NCBI GenBank assembly: GCA_002914805.1
Contig: JXTB01000249.1
Location: 226,561 to 290,560 of the forward strand
From: Parasponia andersonii
Lineage: Eukaryota > Streptophyta > Magnoliopsida > Rosales > Cannabaceae
Length of the DNA: 64,000 nt
Reading direction: 5' to 3'
Shown here: in pieces, positions 51,346 to 62,789 of the stretch
Position numbering within the stretch: position 1 is the first letter of the stretch
Layout of the letters: each line of letters begins with the position of its first letter
Notes under the pieces: generated by a model
Told to the model about the DNA's origin: nothing
The model's database searches: none
What the model saw: the letters and a program-made list of their open reading frames with translations, nothing else
Translations under genes and position numbers: made by a program

Positions 51346-51606
51346 GGCACCAATCTCCTGTAGGTATTTTTTTTTTACTTATATATAGGTATTATTTTGA
51401 AAAAAATAGAAATTCTATTATGTATATTTTTTTATAATAAAAAATAAAAATAATAATATTAATGATACACATATTTTTATATACTTTATTATAATCGTTA
51501 GATTACTATTAAATAATAATCCAACAGTTAAAAAAAAAATACTTACACGTAAATTTAAAAAAAATACTTATTAGATTAGCAATTTCTATTAGATTAGCAA
51601 CTTATA
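51345..51606 (+). mobile_element. (TA)n-flanked MITE, copy E, strongly C-to-T/G-to-A decayed
   Basis: Left end GGGCACCAATCTCCTGTAGG after a (TA)n tract (51320-51344); right end ATTAGATTAGCAACTTA followed by tatatata. The right terminus is duplicated in tandem with an 18-bp period (51571-51588, 51589-51606). Compared with copies A and C, many C and G positions have become T and A (gcacgtc in A is acacata here), as expected for an old, methylated copy. Confidence 0.8.
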
Positions 51607-52155
51607 TATATAAAGACACGAATGGTTGAACAAAAATCAACTCCACATTTAACAAAATTACACTTTAAAACATGTCCAAAATGTGGTATTTTGTTCAAAT
51701 AATTAAAACAGACGAGCAAGTTATGCGCCTCTTTAGTTAAGAATCATACATATTGAAAAGGATTTAACTCTAGTAATATAGGATTTTCGGTATGATTGGT
51801 AAGGAGTGTAAATCGGCAAATAATCAATAGTGATTTAAAAATAAATTAAAAAACAAAACACCCTTAATTATGAAGGCTGAAAAGATGACAATTCTCCCAC
51901 AGAAAAAGATGCCATAAAAATTTCTCAAGTCTTCACTTTAGAATATTATTCTATAGTCAGATGGTTGGCAAAACTCAGACTTGTGGCACTCCGGTGCCAC
52001 TGGTAGACAAGTATTTCCGAAAACCTTTTTGACTTCTATAGTTCTGTAGCTCCTAGTTACGTTACCTGCGGCTAAAACGGACACACAACATGTTGCAACA
52101 TAAAGACACGATGGAAGACAAGGATTTGCAGCTTCGGAGGATCTCATGACCCAAA
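51607..52155. other. 3' flank of the phosphohexomutase gene
   Basis: Likely contains its 3' untranslated region on the minus strand (the more GC-balanced 51930-52155). No other gene seen. Confidence 0.45.
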
Positions 52156-55100
52156 TTATGATTCTTGAACGAATTTGTCCAAGGCGGATGTGTCCAAAGC
52201 CGAGAACTCCTTCGTAGCTGAGAGCACAACAATTCCGAGCCTCACAGCATCATCAAGGGTTGGTGCCTACGGGGTTGAAATTGCATTAGCTGGAGATTTA
52301 ATGGTATAACCTATGAAGAAAAGAGGATAAGATAAGGCTTGAAATACCTCAATGTTGAGAGGAAGTACAGGATCATGAAGCGAAAGTCTAAGAAGAAACC
52401 AACCACCAAAGCCGGAAACTCGGACCTGTTAGCAAAAGAAAATTGGAAAATTGAATCAAGGACTGTGACAACAGCAGCAACAACAACAAAAATGGCGATA
52501 AGGTAGTTGGCCAACGGTGGCAATGGAAACTGTTAGACAAGTTGGTTTAAAAGGTTACACGATTAGTCTAGGTCAAACTTACGCCTTCATAGTTTACAGG
52601 GGCTTTTTGAAGCTTGTCAACTGCATCAATAGAACTCTCCAAAAGTTTCAACACTGCATCTCCATAGTCACGGAAAGATCTGGTAGAAGTAGTAATCTAT
52701 TAGTTCACAGCAAACTCACAAAGCCAAAATTTTTAAAACCAAAGCTAATAAAGTGGCATACCCTCCTTTAAGATCTGGATGGCTTTGATTGATCTTTAGT
52801 CTCAGTTCCACAGCAACAGCTGGCTCCTCTAAACCTTCTACAAGATCAGTCAATACTTTGCTGCCATGACCCAGTCCTGAAGCTCTAGCTGAAGCAAGTT
52901 TATTCAAGATTTTGACCTGAAATTGAATTTAATATAAATAAAGATGGAACAAACAATAGCAACGAAGGAAATCAAATTTATCCACACATCTGAATTGGAT
53001 ATCAACGTGTGGACTTGCCAGTCAACTGTGGTGCAAGAGGGAGCACTTGGTGCAATGTTATGTGAAAAAAGCCTACCATGAGATATGCCCCATCATCAAG
53101 CCAATGATTTTCCTTAAGAGCTCCATGACCACTAGTTTCAATAGCCAAATGGGATTCCTCGCCAATAGAGTTCTGTCAGAAAAGAAACAAATTTCAGTTA
53201 AAAAAGTCTTAAGTGACTAAAAGATTGTATTGAAAACTGGACACTCTAAATTAATGCCAATAAAACCAAACTTTGTTCAGACGTTCATGGCTTAAGATGA
53301 TAACCAAAAACAAAAGAAGTAGACATTAACCAAAAAAAAAAAAAACAGAGGTGGGGCAGAGGAGGAGTCAGATGCACGGAAAGTATAAGATGAAGCAAGA
53401 TTAGATGGTGATTCATATTAGGAAAGGCAGAATATCTGCTAGTATCCTCGTCAACCACCATTGAAAATTATAGTTGTAGGATCTAGTTAATAATTCATAG
53501 ATTCAAAATTTTAATTCGCATGAGATATCTCATGCTCATAAATCCAAGCACTAGTTAATGTCTCAGAAACTTAAGCAGCAGAAATTACGAGCTAAGAGAT
53601 ATATCCTACCAAACGAATGGCTTCATCGATGACATTTTTGTAGCCTCTTTTAAAGCGATGGTGCTTCCCGCCTACAAGGAATATCAAATTATAAATGCAT
53701 TCATATATTTTAAGAAAAAGAGGACTCCCTTTCAGATTGTCATACCAAGTTTCTTCTCAATAAATGTGGTCAAACCATCTGAAGTCACACTGTCTGTAAC
53801 AATAGTTGTCCATGGATGCTAGAGGGGAAACCCAAGAAAGAACAAGATAGTTTAGATTCACAAAATAAGAGCCTTAAAAAGAGCTGAACCATGAAAACCT
53901 TACTTCCTCAAGAACGATGGCAGACATTAAGGCGATCAGACGATTCCGGTTGAATTCACGACCACTTGAATCCACAGCAGCAGATCTGACGGAAATAATT
54001 GATTAAAAATACTATATTATCTATTATAGTCTAGCAAAAATGTGAGTTGCAAAATTGAGATACCTGTCAACATCAGTATCAAATATGATCCCCAAATCAG
54101 CCTTGTTATCAAGGACTGCCTTAGTGATAGCTTTCATTGCTGCCTTGTCCTCTGGGTTTGGAATATGATTGGGGAACATACCTGATCCCAAAGCAAACTT
54201 TTATTACAGGATACCAACCTTTTTATTTCTATATAAAAAATAAAAAAATAATAATAAAAAGAAAAACTCAAATATTCAAGATTTAAGTTTTACCGTCTGG
54301 CTCCAAAAACTGGCTACCAAATGTAACTGCCCCCAGAGGCTCAAGCACCTTAGCCTGACAAAACAACAGAGATAAATGTCTTATTTTATCAACCAAATGC
54401 ACATAGAACACTCCATGTAAATAAGAACAACATGAATAAGAGCAATAATTCTCCAGCATAATCAATGAATTATGAATTACAGTTTTGAATGCTGCACAGC
54501 AAACATTCAAAAGTTGGGGACAAAAAGAAAAGAAGGCAGTGGTAGTCTGTTGATACGTAAAAGGTGTTCTAATTATCTGCAGTTTAGAACCTTGTAATCA
54601 AGTAATGCTTTTATCTGATGGGCCACAAATGGAACCATGCAATCATGACGATAAAGCAAAATTTGAGCAAAGGATACTTACTGCAAAAAATCCACCTGCT
54701 CCATTCCCTGCATCAACAACAATGTGGAACCCCTCCAGTGGCTTTTCTGAGATCAGCAACAGAAAAATGTTAGCAAAGAAGATGATTTCACCTCAGAGGC
54801 AACATACAAAAATTTTACAAATAAAGTTTCCCGCTCCCAGTCAATTAGAGAGCAAAAATCAACAGTGGAAACAGAATAACAATGCGAAGCTCCTCACATA
54901 TAGCACCATTCAAGAGTTAGAAAGAGATTTTGATCTCCAAATATATCTATATTTTGATCAAGTATTTCAAAGATACCTATATTTCCCGCAGCTTTTCGAA
55001 CTGCCTTTACAAGATCAGATGTATATACAGTCATATAATCTACTCTCTTTACCGATGCAGAAGCTTTTTCCTGGGAAGTAGCCAGTCCTTCTACTGTAAA

Positions 55101-58100
55101 TTTACTGTATATTTCCACAGCACGTTCCAAGATGTCCTTTATGTCAGGTTTTCCAAGCCCTCCAGCATTTGTGAAAAATTTGAATCCATTTCGGTTGTAT
55201 GGAAGATGACTTGCTGTCAGAATTATTTTATTAATTAGCCATACAAAATAGGTGACTAAAAGAACGATACAAGATTTATAAGTTTGGCCAGTTTTTCCTA
55301 TACAGCGTAAAACAGATGAATATCATAAATCTGACAAAAGAGAATAAACCACCTGTTATCATTATGGAACCATCAACTGGACATAAGAAAACATCATCCT
55401 CTGTCAGTGTGCTATTAAACATTGCTGGTGTAGATGCTAATCTACATAAAGGCAAACAACAAATATCATGAAAGGCCCTTTACCTGTCACAAGAAGCATA
55501 AAGAAAAAAATAAAAGTGCTCTTGATGACAAATGCATAGACCTTGATACAAAAGAAAGCACAAAACTTTTTTTTCTTTTCCAATGAAAAAAAAAAAAGAA
55601 AAGAAAACACAAAACTAAGTTCATCATAAATACCATTTGAGTCATAATTATGAGCTTATGATAGACAATAACCAATAACAACAGGACAAGGCAGCAAATC
55701 AATTAATGGGTCAACCTAGCCACCACTACATCTATTGACTAGTACCAAAATTTGAAACTTTACTGATACCAATGGCACCTAGAAAATACCTTAACAAAAG
55801 AAATAAATTGTCAACTTTTTGGTTTACTATATCCAAAGCATATGGTCAGATCACAAATTGAGGCAACGAATAAAGAACACATGTTTAAGGGTGATCTTTA
55901 TATCTAGATGCAATTTTGCACTATCAATGACCTTTGCATCTTTGGATTGTACCAGCTAGAAAATACAAGCACTTAAGAACCCAAGCAATTTAAACAAAAC
56001 CGAGTTATACACAAGTCAATCAAATTTAAAAATGACTTCTTGAAAATAATTGGTACATTAGGATCTCATATAATTATCAACAAGAAGATTAAAATCAACT
56101 ATGGTTACCCACCCATATTGAATAACATCAAGGCCAGCGCTCGCAATTCCTTGTGAGATTGCATCCTGAAAGTTGGATAACCAAACTGTTAAATTTTGAG
56201 AAGTTTTTGAATTCCATATGCGTCTGAGAATATCAGAATTTAAGGCTTTCTATAATTATCCGCTATAAGACTTGGGAGCAAGCTAAATCCTCCAAAAGTC
56301 TGAATTCTGTTTTTGGCGTTTAATTTTAAAAATAAAAATTAAAAAAAAAACCAGCAACTACGTATATAAAAGACTGAAGTCATTAGATTACAAAAATTAA
56401 TCTTAATTGGAGCAAAAAAGTAACCAAAACTAGCTAACAAAAGATTGTCAATCATAGTTTACTAAAACGTAATTCTAACAACCCATTTTCCTTTGTATTT
56501 CCAGAGTTAAGCAATGTTCAGATGTCATTCTCGAAGTACTTCAAATAACTCTCTTCGAAAATTTCACACAAGGAACGCAGAAGGGATAGTAGGAGGAACA
56601 TATTAAATGCCATAAGAAAACTCATACATGTATATCTATGTGAACATTAAACCCACTGAGGCTTCAAGGACAAGTACCTGTAAAGTTTGTGCAGATATAC
56701 GAGAGTCATGGCCAACAGAAACACTTAAACGCCGAGAGCCGTCGGCTTTCTTCTTTTCGACTAACCACGCAGCAAAGGCAGCAGCTATTGCTTTTGCAAC
56801 TGGTTCAGTGAGATTGACTGGTTCTCCCTCAACACCAGCAATAGCAACACCTCGAATATCACTGCATAGACACCAGCACAGGCAAATACACAATATGTGT
56901 TGATTACAGGAAAAAGGAAACTATGAAGGTGGCAGTTCAGATATTAAATTTGGAACCTAAGATTTTAGGAAACGTCCATTTGTTACCTGCCATTTTGAAG
57001 CTTCAAAAAATCAACTTTGCCAAGAGATGGTAATGCAGTAGTAGATGGAGCAGCTGCACATAGGAAAATAGAAGGAAAATAAATGTATCAGATAAAAGTC
57101 TAAATTTAATGAATAAGCTGTGTAACGAATTACTTTGGAACCTAAGGATCCAAAAACCTAAATGACAACATAATGCTGAAGAAAACGAGAAATATTGGTG
57201 ATGACAACATGAAATAAGTATTTATAGGATTTTTAAAATATTGGTTATGCACTTGATATCAACCTGTATAGCGAGAGTCTAGAACAGACCATTGCAATGA
57301 ATAGTTCTCCGGTTAGCAAAACCGCTCTGGTATTTTGATAAGTTGCGCAAATGCATGGAAGGGACGGTAGTCCATGCTAACTTCCCTCCCTGAAAGGGGA
57401 GGGGCTTGCGCATGTAAGGGGCAAAATGGTCCCCTTGAAATTGGGCGCTGGACTGTCTATTTTGTGGGTACCATTGTGACACAAAAACATTTTGGACAAT
57501 CTTCCCTGACATTGCTGCATAAAAATCTGTCACTTTATCAGTTTTGATTCTTGTAAGAGCTTTATCAATAGCTTATCATGTTTTGACAGTGTTAGACTAT
57601 CAATAAGACGAGCTAAGCTCAGCAGTTGAGTACTACAGTATTTATGTTCAAATAGATGATTGACTACTGCTGCCGCATAAGGTGTAACGCTTTTTGTATA
57701 AGGTGTAACGTTTTCAAAAGAGAAAAAGAATTGTCTGTCCCAATTTGCTACAGTTTCCAAGAATAGTATGTTATGGTTCTCACTTCTTTAATTAGCAAAG
57801 AAAATTTACAACCCCTTTATAAGTTCACTCGGCTTATTCAAGTGGGTAAATACCACTTCATGATATGTCCAACAATAACATAAGCAAAGGCAGCAAAATG
57901 TCTTAAGAAATGCTACTTAAGCTTAGCCTAGAATTGAGTTTCACTTAAAATGAAGGTTCCAGCACAAAAAAAACACGTCAAATCCACACAAACATTGAAC
58001 TTCCACAAGGCATCAAACAAAAAAGAAAAACATGGCAACCCCAATTCATATAAGCAACAAAACATCATACATATAGAAATGGGAAAAGGAATAACAGAAC

Positions 58101-58477
58101 CAAACGACTCCACTCAGAAGAAGAGTATACTTGAAATAATTAAATGTACTTAGCTCCCTGATCACTTCCCATTTCTATCTTAAACATATGTATAGCAAAC
58201 CACACTCTAAAGCTCTCTAAACAGTAATAGCTAATACAACACTATGGTCCATGGCTAACAGTTATAAAGCCTTTGAAAACAGAGGAAAGTGATAGAGCTA
58301 GATATGAGTTGCTTGAATCCATTCCAAACCCAGATTCAATTTTCGGAAAGACAAAAACTTTGAATAGTTTGATCAACAAAACTGCTTGATTAGCTCTACA
58401 TATGAAAATTAAGAGCAATTTTGACAAGAAAATGGAAAAGAAAGATGAGAAATGAGTTGAAAAGCTTCACCTGCCAT
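52156..58477 (-). CDS. Plastid-targeted alpha-D-phosphohexomutase family protein
   Basis: Eighteen exons, high to low: 58477-58471, 57514-57290, 57053-56987, 56861-56678, 56165-56113, 55441-55353, 55213-54977, 54746-54682, 54354-54294, 54181-54064, 53985-53904, 53818-53746, 53671-53610, 53172-53077, 52916-52762, 52679-52583, 52425-52348, 52266-52156; 619 aa, phases consistent. The family (PGM/PMM/GlmM) moves phosphate between C1 and C6 of hexoses through a phosphoserine. Exon 1 holds only ATGGCAG; exon 2 encodes a transit-like peptide (MAAMSGKIVQNVFVSQWYPQ, basic, no early acidic residue). Domain landmarks: NGSDIRGVAIAG, VSVGHDSRISAQTL, active-site loop TASHLP with Ser210, Mg loop DTDVDR (364-369), sugar loop ETSGHG (453-458), C-terminal phosphate loop region RVSGFGGWFLLR (559-570). 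The last departs from the usual SGTEP. Plant orthologues are annotated as putative phosphoglucomutase, phosphomannomutase or phosphoglucosamine mutase; the substrate cannot be decided here. Confidence 0.92.
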
Positions 58478-59728
58478 CTGAAACGAGAGTGCCCTTTTGA
58501 GATTTTGGCCAAAAAACCAGAGAGAGACGAAGAGATTGGCGGAGAAGACAATAGAACACAGTGGAAAGAGTAGTAGGTGAAAATGAAAATGAATATGAAT
58601 ATGAATATGAATATATCTAATACTAATGGTCTCCGCTCTTTCTTTCTATGTGCCATTATGCTTTTTTTCGTTCTTTTAAGTATATACTCTTATTATTTGT
58701 CCGGCGGACTCAAAACTCCTATTACAGTGACACGTGTCCTTGTGAAGCCAGTTCTTTTGGACCAGAGTAACACGGACAAAACCCAATAACTTGGGCCTCA
58801 GCCATGAAGTCCGTCAAAAGCCCAAAATTCAAGTCAAACTACAAGCCCAAAATACCAATTCAATTGGCCTACCCAAAATTAAAGTTATACGCTTTAACTA
58901 AGATGGCACATTTGTGGTGCCCAAAAGGATTTTCTATTATCTGGCTTTTGTGTGTGTGTGTGTGTGGATATATACGTATATTTACTATTCATTAATTTTC
59001 TATTTCCTTTTCATCTTTGAAATTTACTGATTATCATTCCCTGGGTGAACAATAATATAGACAAGTGAACGGAATCTTTTCTCGTAAGTGCATATAAAAT
59101 CTTCTAACCTTTTTGTACGAGATTATACTAGAAATGTTAAATTGTAGGAGATCTTATCTTTATATTTAATTAAAATTAATAAAAAAAAAACTTTTGTAGA
59201 AATTGTTTTCAAAAATTGTACAACCAAACGCAAATTCTATGCTTTCAGTCTGAAAATTATTTGAAAACAATTGTACCAAACGAATTTTGAAATATTAAAA
59301 AACTTGGATACAATCGTTATTTTCAAATAGAATTTTCTTTTTTTGTTTTGTTGTGTTTTCAAATCACATACCAAACAAGGTTAGAGTCCCAAATTCTCTA
59401 ATCCCAAAGAATTGAATTCCTTCTACTTGTTATGTAACTTAATATGTTTATAATAATCCATGATTGAAATCTTTTCTTGGGAGCTTAAAGATTGGTTTAC
59501 TCACCGATTGTCTATTACAACTGATTTTCATAGATTGATATGGGGCAAGAGAAAACGAGATTTGGTAAGGAAACTGTAATATAAATGAGAAGACTTGAAA
59601 TTCTAATTTTGATTTAATTTATATGTTGAAAATCATTAATAAAAAATTTTATAATTCCCTTTTTTGTTTGAAGATATCTTATATTCTAGCCTTGTGGAGA
59701 GATCTCTTTTGTAAGATGTTGGTTGCAG
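58478..59728. other. Upstream of the phosphohexomutase gene; no gene
   Basis: 58478-58600 is the pyrimidine-rich probable 5' leader of the minus-strand gene. Further out are (AATATG)n-like words at 58590-58615, a (GT)n run at 58950-58966 and AT-rich sequence without coding signal. Confidence 0.45.
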
Positions 59729-60051
59729 GTCATGTGTAATGCCACTAGATTAAGACTACTACATACTGGACCCCAGCCAAGCCGAGGTTTGATACTTTTT
59801 TTTTTGTCCTAGTTTTGTTCTCAACCGCTACACTGCTCTTTCTTCATGTTCCTTTGTCTCTTTTTCAGGACTTTTTCTAGTTTTCAATTTCTTTTTTTTT
59901 TTTAAGCTTAGCTTTTTAGGGTTGTATTGGTTGCATTTATCCATTATGTATTTTTTAGGTTTTGAATCAAATTGTGTTTGAAATTCCTGGTGAGCATCCT
60001 TTAGCTGAGAGCAGACCACTGCTTGAACTTCTTGGCCACACCCCTCCTCAG
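59729..60051 (+). pseudogene. DUF212 (divergent PAP2/haloperoxidase-related) gene fragment
   Basis: The segment 59959-60051 is a perfect exon in form (tag/GTT...CAG/gt, 31 codons, phase 0) and reads VLNQIVFEIPGEHPLAESRP followed by LLELLGHTPPQ, the penultimate block of the plant DUF212 acid phosphatase/vanadium-haloperoxidase-related family. The preceding exon is recognisable at 59729-59786 (gcag/GTCATGTGTAATGCC...GCCGAG/gt). It should encode a VMYDAxGVRLHxGRQAE-like block, but extra bases break its frame (CTA repeated; ccag inserted before AGCCGAG) and the Tyr-Asp becomes Cys-Asn. Neither the N-terminal exons nor the final V(V)AG-type exon were found, so this is a fragment rather than a gene. 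Confidence 0.72.
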
Positions 60052-60240
60052 GTTTGCTATATTGCTTCCCAAAACTTATTCATCTATTAGCACGATATAG
60101 CTAGAACTACACAACCTCCGCTGGTCAGTGCTCCTCAACGTCTTCTACAGGTTCGGCTTTAATCTTTTGTCATCTCTTTTTTAATTACCTATTTTTATCT
60201 TCAATTTTGTTTTATTTTTCATTTTGTTTGAGTGATTCGA

Positions 60241-60261
60241 ATATATATATATATATATATA
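60241..60261. repeat. Short (AT)n tract
   Basis: 21 bp of TA dinucleotides, no MITE attached. Confidence 0.9.
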
Positions 60262-60525
60262 TTATTTTTGGTTTTGGGGGATTTAATCTCATTTTGTTCA
60301 CCTAAGATGGGTAAACGACCCATTCATCAAAGAGAGAAATAGAATAAAGCAAGTGTCAGATTGAACCTTTTCTTTTTTCTTTTAAATTGAAGTTTCCTTT
60401 AGCTGGATTGAGTGGTCAATGTAATCTTGGACTTCAATTTTTTTTAATCAGAAATGAATATTAATAAATGGTGGTGTTGTTGTACTCTGTATATTAAATG
60501 GATTTTTGAGATGCAAATAGTTAAA

Positions 60526-61640
60526 TGGTTCATGTCGTGTCGGCACCTTCCGTAATTTATAGGTCTGTTCGTGCTTCGTATTGTATTTAGTATAGTCCAA
60601 CAAAATATCGTGTCGTACTCGTATTAGCCCAAGTTTCAAAACTCTAGACTTGGCACAGCTCACAAGCATAGGCATATATCGTATCGTGCTCGTGTTTGTG
60701 CTCGTGTCATGTCGTGTTCATACTTGTGCTTGTGCTTGTGCCTGTGCCAGACTCATATTATGTCGAGCATAGTGAGCCTAATGTACTAGCGAATCTTTGC
60801 GTCCGACTTTGGTCTATCCATTAAATTGTTGTGGGAGTCAATATTTTTGAAGTTTTTAAAAAATATTTAATTAAAATTTTATATTTTGATTTAAAATGAT
60901 AACAAAAATATGTAATATACTTATATACTTATAATTATTTGGAAAAAAAATATTCAATTAAAAATCACTAATGCAAACATATTTTTGAAATAAATAACAA
61001 GAAAAGTGAGTTTATTTATAAGCAAAAATAAAAAAGACATAAAATTTTTCAAATATAAATAATATAACAAAGTTTCTGTGTTATTTTTTCGTTAAAATAA
61101 TTTGAATGCGTCCTAATTAGGTTGATACGTACCCAAATTATTATTATCTTCATATTCTCAAAACTTTATTCAGTAAAGAGTGGTTTTTTTTTTTCAAATT
61201 ATGTTAATTAGCATATGTTCTATAAGAGAACAAATCTTTAAAATTTTTAATATTGATTTAGCTATTTTGGTATGAGATTCAGAATCAATTTTTATTTAGC
61301 ACTTAGTCTTTTCTATTAGTAATTATTAGTATTAACTTTTTTAATATGTAAAATTGGTCATTTAAGTAAATAAAAAAGAATTTGTCAGTTAAGTCTTTAA
61401 GATTATTAAAGTAAAAAATATTTTTTAAAATATTTTAGTCATGTTTTTTGTACTTTTTGGATCGTATCGTGCTTCTATCGTACTCATGTCGTACTTACAA
61501 CAAAAGTCATGTCGTGCCGTGGCCAAGGATGTGTCATGTCATGCTAACCCATAGTGCCCAAAAATTAGTAACGTGTTCGGCACAAATTTTTTCGTGTCGT
61601 GCCCTCGTACCAAATAGACGGCCCAACCCATTTGACATTT
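60526..61640. repeat. CGTGTCGTGC / GTGCTTGTGC-rich dispersed repeat, probably interrupted
   Basis: Two blocks (60526-60800 and 61440-61640) are dense in 'cgtgtcgtgc', 'atcgtgctcgtg' and 'ttgtgcttgtgc' words, ending in 'gtaccaaatagacggcccaa'. The AT-rich 60800-61440 between them has none, suggesting a later insertion or decay. Similar in style to 5764-6235 but a different family. Confidence 0.45.
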
Positions 61641-62789
61641 TTACATACAAGTGACAAATGTTTTACTGTATATTGTATGTTTAAATCAGGTTAATGGGAT
61701 TTGAAGTCATTTGGATTCTAAATTGCAATGCTGGGTAATTCAATTATAGCATAAACAATTGCAATCTATTTTTTATCTATATCTTTGAACGATAAATATA
61801 ACTCTAGTTTAAATATTTTTGATTTCCTGTATTTTTGATTTCCTGTATGATCGGTCACTAAGAGAGAAAGGACTTGGTGTCAAAACTATTGTATTTCCAA
61901 ACAATATTCAAATCGATAGGTAAACATAGGCCTATTTGAATGCACTTGTTTTGTTCTTGTAGATTAGACTGCCGGATCAAACAAAACTGTAACTAATATT
62001 AATTATATCTTAATGAATGCTTTTGTAGTTTAATGAATAAAATTGTCATCATTTGCAGGCCACAATCTGAATTTGACGGTTTTCTAAATATTGGGGTTTT
62101 GTTCTAGAAGTATTGCAAATAAGATGGCTTTGTCTTTACTTGTTCAAATAATTATGAAGTGTAGGCATTTCTTTTATTTGAAGATGATCTACGACTTGGG
62201 AATCACTTTTTGCTTTTAACCATTTCAACTTCTAAATGGGCTAATTAAGTTAATTACCGTGAATGGCCCATTATGTTTGTTTAGCCTCTTCCATGAATCA
62301 ATAATTTTTTAGGAAATTTGATTTTGTACGATAAATTTTCAACAAAAAACATGAAATATCCAGGATTCTGAAATTTTTTGGAAAATTCTGGATTTATTTA
62401 GAAAAATATTATTTTTAAAAATATTTCAAAAAATATCATTTTTTATTAATCGATGAGAAATATGAGGTAACCAATCAAGTTATCTAAAGTAATCTAACTA
62501 GGTATCTCAAGAAACTCGATTAATTATAATTGAACAATACCAACTTTAAAAAAGTAGTATTTTTTAAAATATTTTTTATAATTCTTATTTTTCTACAAGA
62601 CTTTTAAAAAAGTGATATTTGTCTAATACTATGCAGAATTTTTCAAAAAATTCAACCAACTCAGGATTTTTTAATTTTTTGGACTTTGGGCCTGAATTTT
62701 GTAAAAAGCTTATAATTTTTAATTAAAAAATTATTACATATGAGATTATGAGTAATAATGATAAATTAGTGTGCATTTTTACTTAACGT
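61641..62789. other. AT-rich intergenic stretch, no gene
   Basis: No open frame or structural feature I can support. A short tandem 'gatttcctgtatttttgatttcctgtat' occurs near 61820-61850. Confidence 0.5.

Noticed and set aside
54605..55238. Plus-strand open frames of 158 and 102 codons
   Set aside because: They lie antisense across exons 7 and 8 and the intervening intron of the phosphohexomutase gene.
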